Assembly (NCBI GenBank): GCA_003024985.2
Contig: PXIH01S0021015.1
Source: Euperipatoides rowelli
Lineage: Eukaryota > Onychophora > Udeonychophora > Euonychophora > Peripatopsidae
Length of the DNA: 13,159 nt
Reading direction: 5' to 3' (one strand)
In this document: positions 8,898 to 13,159 of the stretch, piece by piece
Layout: each line of letters starts with the position of its first letter
Numbering within the stretch: position 1 is the first letter of the stretch
Position numbers and translations under genes: made by a program
Notes under the pieces: model-generated
The model's input: the letters and a program-made list of their open reading frames with translations, nothing else
Databases searched by the model: none
Told to the model about the DNA's origin: nothing

Positions 8898-10617
8898 ATT
8901 TTTTATTTCAGCTCCTATTATCTACTTAGTTTACATTTCCATCTCTTCCACAAAATAAGTTATATTTTTTAAATAAGTTTAGTAAGACATGACTACTTGG
9001 TATCGTCCCTTGTGGAGTCAGACCTAAAGAAACTATGCTGATCTAATCCTCTTATATGGGCTGTTGCTACCATTATGCCCGGTTAAAGATTAGCCTTTCC
9101 TGTCAAGCATAATTGGGTCTGATTATCTTTAACCCCATGAGAAGTAAAGTTGCTCAGATCACCTTCCAGGAATCCGTCATCTTGAGCTAGTCCATAAGTT
9201 ATTAACGACTGAGTCGTGATTGTGTATACTTTAGCATAATATAGAAACCAACACTATTATCATGACATAACACACCTGAATATACAATTAAGTCCACCAA
9301 TAAAGTTTTATGAAGTACATAAAACTGTCTTATGAAGTACACTAGGGCTATCTATATTATTTGTTTCCTTTCACTAGGTATTTTGTAAGGCCAGTCCTTT
9401 ATTTACTTAGAGTACCGTACCTCTTCAAGCAACAAATGTATGACATATATTAAGGAACACACAACTGTCATACTGATGCAATTGATTTGTTGTGTACAAA
9501 TTGAATAAAGTATAGTAATTTGAATAAATTCATTAAAGATTTATTGGATTGATAAATATTTAATTTTTAGAAACGAAACCAACAAGAGGAAGTATTGAAG
9601 ACAATTGAAACTTTAAATTCAGAACTTTTTTTTTATTGAATGCACAAGTACATCTTTATTTTCTGTTATTGAGTATTGCATTAGATTACTTTCTAAACTC
9701 TACTAATGTATGTAGCAAGCAATTCTTTAATAAAATTAATTTTGTACTCTTATATTTAAGGCTCATTTCTACTTTTAAAATATTTGTAAACCCATAGTTT
9801 ATGGATAGCTCTCTTGAGGTCATGCAAACTACTGTAGTCAAGCATACACAATTAAAAGACATATGCTGGTATGTCATCAACCATAATTATTTGTATTCAA
9901 TACTATCCTTTTGCTCTCCATCTTGTTTAGACTTTGAATCAATCATGTAGATGTATTGTTTGTTATTGTCCTTAAAAATGGAATTTCCTCAGCTTTATCG
10001 AGCAAAACAGTAAAATAAATTGGAATCGGTTAATGGAAAGAAGGCTGAATAACCTGCATTTAATCTAAACATCACAGGTTCCAATAAATGGATGTTGGTT
10101 TGTTTTGGGTCAATAATCTTTAATGCACCTTTAGGTGAAGATCTAGCTAACAATAGTCTTATTTTTTAAAGAAAATAGACAATACTGTCTAGAAGTAGGC
10201 CTATAGTAAAATCCATTTTGAAGCTTACAACTAAAAACCAGAACAAAATTTGGAAATAAAAACATGATTGACTATTATATAGAGCCATTTCACTGATTTC
10301 ACTCCAAGTTATCCAGAAAACTATGAAAAAAATTACCATACAGTTCCTAAAAATTATAAATGAACCATTATTGTTAATAGTCATCTTTAATGAAAAATTA
10401 CAATAAAGCTTATAAGTTACACAATCATCTATTTATAACTTTAGATTGTCAATCAAACTTAAATTAGATCAAAATGAAAGATTAATTATTAAATGGATTC
10501 ATAAAAGACAACTTGAGTTGTTTTTGTCTGTAAAATAATTTGCTTTCAAAAACAAAAACAAAACAAATAACTTTATATTTTAATTTTTTTCATTTCAATA
10601 TTTTTTTTTTTTTATAG
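8898..10617. other. AT-rich intronic sequence, no gene recognised
   Basis: The segment about 9000-9190 is less AT-rich and contains the stem-loop described separately; it may be a fragment of an unclassified interspersed repeat. A 12-base direct repeat, TTATGAAGTACA, occurs at 9308-9319 and 9330-9341. Minus-strand frames at 9686-9880 and 10166-10384 are short, AT-driven and without domain signals. The last 60 bases become strongly T-rich and end in the splice acceptor of the CCP exon. Confidence 0.45.
9077..9138. repeat. Imperfect stem-loop around GGTTAAAGAT/ATCTTTAACC
   Basis: GGTTAAAGAT at 9081-9090 is exactly complementary to ATCTTTAACC at 9125-9134. Pairing extends imperfectly inward (TAGCC against GGTCTG) and outward (ATGCCC against CCCAT). 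The loop is about 30 bases. It lies in a slightly GC-richer patch and may be the hairpin end of a decayed repeat. Confidence 0.55.
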
Positions 10618-10794
10618 CTCTGGATTGTGGTGAACCACCTTATTTACGTCACGGAAAATATGAAATCATTGGTTCTAATACTTATCACAATGTTAAAGTC
10701 ATTTATTCTTGCAACATTGGTTATGTTTTAGAAGGAATAAACTATCGTATTTGTTTATTTAACACTTGGACAAGGGCCAACCATTCCTGTAATG
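10618..10794 (+). CDS. Complete internal exon encoding one CCP/sushi domain
   Basis: The exon is 177 bases, a multiple of three. It is preceded by a long T run and TATAG, and followed by a consensus donor GTGAGT at 10795. Both boundaries are phase 1, the classic symmetrical layout of shuffled CCP exons. Its 59-codon reading frame gives a textbook module: LDCGEPP at the start, HGKYE, VIYSCNIGY around the second cysteine, YRIC, then NTW and HSC. The four cysteines have gaps of 27, 12 and 10. The conserved Trp lies between C3 and C4. An N-glycosylation sequon (NHS) sits just before the last cysteine. No stop or frameshift is present, unlike the transposon relics around it, so the exon looks functional. 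Complement regulators, selectin-like and many invertebrate surface proteins use such modules; which kind of protein this is cannot be said. Confidence 0.9.
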
Positions 10795-11640
10795 GTGAGT
10801 TTCCATATTATATCAGGCAAATTGGTCTTTAGTTGAGTATTATAATAAGTTATAATTAAGTTAACAATTAGCAAATATGATGTCACTTCCTTTAAACACT
10901 TTGATTATTTATTAAAAATTAAAATCGTTCTATCCATATGTTAAAATCCTAAAATCAGAATATGGACATAGCCTATACAGGTAAAAAAAAATGTGGATTG
11001 AAATTGACTTGCTCTTCTTATCTGTTTAACTTTTGTGAGGTGTTTAATGATCAGGATTAACAGCAAAAAATAATCAAGTTCCACAGCTTTGTTGGTCATT
11101 AGAAAGTTACATTGCTTAAAATTATCCAACAAAATCAACTAAAGTCTCTTATTAGATTTAACAATGGCCTAAATTAGGATTATGCTTCTTCCAATTTTTA
11201 TAAGTAGATTACAATCTATCGTTTTTAAACGATATTATGAGGGCTACATTTTCTGAGACCTGGGCACCCAGATATAATTGATAATGCTTAAAAAGTTTTA
11301 GATTTATTTTGAAAATAATAAAATTTAAACAGAGAAAATGATGTGATATTTCAAAATATTTTTAAAATAATAATAAAAATAATAAAACAAATCTGTTTCA
11401 TCAAATTTTTAATGCATTTTTTCAATCAATATTTTTCTACAGAATTATGAAAGAAATTTATTAATAATTATTACTCAACTGTTAAGAGCAATTTTAAAAA
11501 GCATTAAGTATTATTTTATGAAAACATTTAATGTAGACGGTATTGAATCTTATAACAAAAAATTACAAAATGTTATACATGTACAGTATTTATAATATTG
11601 CAAAAATATTTTCTTGCAATTAATTAAAATTATTAGTCTA
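10795..11640 (+). other. Downstream intron of the CCP gene, no further exon seen
   Basis: It begins with GTGAGT and is very AT-rich, with A/T runs and AATAAT-type simple sequence at about 11365-11390. A minus-strand 65-codon frame (10941-11138) has no domain signal. I see no additional CCP exon here or further right. Confidence 0.55.
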
Positions 11641-12279
11641 GTCCCTTAAGGTCAGGATCTTTACCGACCGGACACAAGTATGAAACTTGGCACACTTAAA
11701 GTATTTGGGTATCTAATTCATTTTATGGTCGGGTGCCAAATTTTTCTGTCCGCCATCTTGAAATATGCCTCCATATTGGATTTTTGGCAATGCTTTTTTA
11801 AAAGCTCATTATCTCAGCAACCAATTACCCAATTTTGATAAAAAAAAATTTAAAATTGTAGCTTAGGTTCTACATTGATTGATTATAGTATAAATAAGAT
11901 CAGGTTAACTTAATAACAGCTTNGCAATTAGAGAAATATAAGATACAATNAAAAATATTTAGATNTAAATCAATTTTGCTGGCAAATAGTCCACTTAATC
12001 AACAATTGTTCTGTAACTTTTGAAAGAGCATAACATGAGCTTTAATTTGATGTATAATAAGTCAAAATTAGATGTAAAATAACATTTCTAACATATATAT
12101 GACAATTGAAAAAATTAAAAAATGGTAACAAGATTAGAACCCAGGAAAAATTTATCTTTGTTTTTATTGTAAAACCAAAAAAAAATTAAAATATTTGTAA
12201 CAGCACAGTCAAATCAGAATTGAAAAAATGTTAAGTAAAATTATTCCAACAGGTAGGAAAACATATTTTCAATTACATT
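11640..12279. mobile_element. Repeat-like noncoding region, possibly the terminal part of the right-edge transposon
   Basis: A moderately GC-richer stretch (11640-11830) contains a bipartite inverted repeat. CGGACA (11669-11674) and TTGGCAC (11687-11693) pair with GTGCCAA (11733-11739) and TGTCCG (11747-11752). The reverse strand around 11750 reads CAAGATGGCGGACAG, a style of sequence common in animal interspersed repeats. The coding relic to the right runs toward this region, and its C-terminus ends about 12280, so this would be its 3' flank. N bases at 11923, 11950 and 11965 suggest collapsed repeat copies. The link to the coding relic is inferred from position only. Confidence 0.4.
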
Positions 12280-13159
12280 GTTGATTCTATCAACAGCCTT
12301 GATAGAAGCAAAGAGCTGTGCACTGCAGACTATTTCTTGAACAGATGCACTGTTTTGAACAATGGGGAAGAGTTTTCAGCCACACTATAGCTTTTAAAAA
12401 CCTATGGCTATGTCATTCATAAAGGCTTCCAACAACCATTTTCATTTACCCAGCCAAAATTCACTGGACTTGGAGCTCTTATCCTTGATTTTAGTCATCT
12501 AGATCAATTACTTGCTTGGCATAAAGATCAATTAGTGTGTTGTAAGAGAGCATCACAGGTTGGTGGCAAGTTTTGCATAAGCTTGTTATTTTTCCCACAT
12601 GTAAAAAAATCCAGTCTCAGTTGGTTTACTCTTTCCACTGCACTAGATCAGGCATACATTAAACATGTGAACTTCTCTATCTGGGGAAAAATGTCATACT
12701 TTAGACTGATTGCCAAAAAAGGGTTTTCTGAAGAGTATTGGAAAGCTGCAGTTGTTGAGGGGTGAGGTAGCCATGCAGACATTTTCCCCTTTCCCCTAAA
12801 GTGGGAGGTAGTGTCTGACCCAGTAAATGCATGAAACAAATGTAGTGCTCTGGCTTTTTCAGGTCCTAGTTCTTGGTTGATACATTATAACCGGAATCTA
12901 TTTCCTCTTCCAAATGCCACCCAAACCTTGAGGTCTGCATATTGTCTTAGCAAGTTGGAAAATACTCCAAGGAGCATGATGACCACATCAGTGTCAACTG
13001 TCTGAACCATCACTCTTGTGAAGCAATTCTCTGCAGCATCACATACATGAAAGCAGAGACATGCGTCTGCTTCTTCATGGTCAGTATCATCCATTCCATT
13101 ATGTGAGTTCAAGGCAATTATTGAATTTTCTAATGTTATGAAAACTTGTTTACCCTCTG
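12280..13159 (-). pseudogene. Relic of a transposon protein with XPG/PIN-nuclease-like motifs and a Cys-rich tail (Academ-like?)
   Basis: On the minus strand one frame can be followed from the right edge (about 13157) to about 12400. It shows GKQVFITLE, then HEEAD (13079-13065), TVDTDVV (ending 12981), WVAFGRG, LGPEKARAL and FHAFTGSDTT (about 12836-12807), then a VNQLRLDFFT segment and FGWVNEN. After a frame change at about 12400-12360 comes a cysteine cluster, CSKQCIC and QCTALC. This order is that of an uncharacterised, multicopy protein in many invertebrate genomes. The EEAD and DTDV acidic pairs resemble XPG/FEN nucleases, and the Cys-rich tail fits the Academ DNA-transposon type; that assignment is from memory. 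In-frame stops lie at 12885, 12648, 12528, 12504, 12495, 12417, 12408 and 12402. The N-terminal part lies outside the window. Confidence 0.68.

Larger units (their letters stand above)
176..10617 (+). other. Inferred large phase-1 intron between the two CCP exons
   Basis: The donor GTAATA at 176 and the acceptor at 10616-10617 are both in phase 1. The acceptor follows a run of thirteen T's and the motif TATAG. This is the expected arrangement for adjacent CCP modules of one gene. The intervening 10.4 kb contains LINE and gypsy relics and AT-rich filler. I found no further unambiguous CCP exon inside it; the Cys-rich stretch at 8744 is a weak candidate for an extra exon. That both exons belong to the same transcript is inferred from shared strand, phase and domain type. 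Confidence 0.5.

Noticed and set aside
12535-12765. Plus-strand 76-codon frame
   Set aside because: It is an antisense shadow of the transposon nuclease-like relic, which has family motifs on the minus strand.
1-13159. CRISPR arrays, tRNA or rRNA genes, prokaryotic operons or phage modules
   Set aside because: No regularly spaced repeats, no tRNA cloverleaf with A/B boxes and no rRNA-like conserved blocks were seen. Splice sites, CCP exons and eukaryotic retroelements indicate animal nuclear DNA.

Overview
This window looks like AT-rich animal genomic DNA, most likely from an invertebrate, and not prokaryotic. The evidence is two extracellular CCP/sushi-type exons, one bounded by canonical splice sites, in a setting dominated by decayed eukaryotic transposable elements. 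No prokaryotic gene organisation, ribosome binding sites or operons are visible. I cannot name the species. Isolated N bases at about 1291, 3450-3468, 11923, 11950 and 11965 suggest an assembly with ambiguous calls in repeats.

Host gene: a plus-strand gene contributes at least two CCP exons. The first (1-175) runs in from the left edge and ends at a phase-1 GT donor. The second (10618-10794) is a complete 177-base exon with phase-1 introns on both sides. Between them lies about 10.4 kb of apparent intron, which holds most of the transposon debris. The second exon is followed by a further intron that continues to the right edge. The product is probably a secreted or membrane-anchored multi-CCP protein. 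Its full architecture and function cannot be read from this window.

Mobile elements, left to right: (a) a perfect 42-bp inverted repeat with a 4-base loop at 592-679; (b) a frameshifted plus-strand L1/Tx1-like LINE, with an ORF1 relic carrying CCHC zinc knuckles (1335-2270) and an ORF2 relic with endonuclease, reverse transcriptase and a terminal zinc-finger motif (2660-5560); (c) directly abutting it, a minus-strand Ty3/gypsy pol fragment, RNase H to integrase to C-terminal tail (5580-7260), lacking protease and reverse transcriptase; (d) at the right edge, a minus-strand relic (12280-13159) of a widespread transposon protein with PIN/XPG-nuclease-like motifs and a Cys-rich C-terminus, possibly Academ-type. 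To its left (11640-12280) is a noncoding repeat-like stretch that may be that element's terminal region.

The stretches 7300-10617 and 10795-11640 hold no convincing gene. They contain a GC-richer island (7780-8145), a short Cys-rich open stretch that could be an unrecognised exon (8744-8872) and a stem-loop (about 9077-9138). All transposon ORFs are broken by stops or frameshifts. I see no intact novel system. The most informative items are the CCP exon pair, the perfect hairpin and the stop-codon pattern of the right-edge transposon relic.
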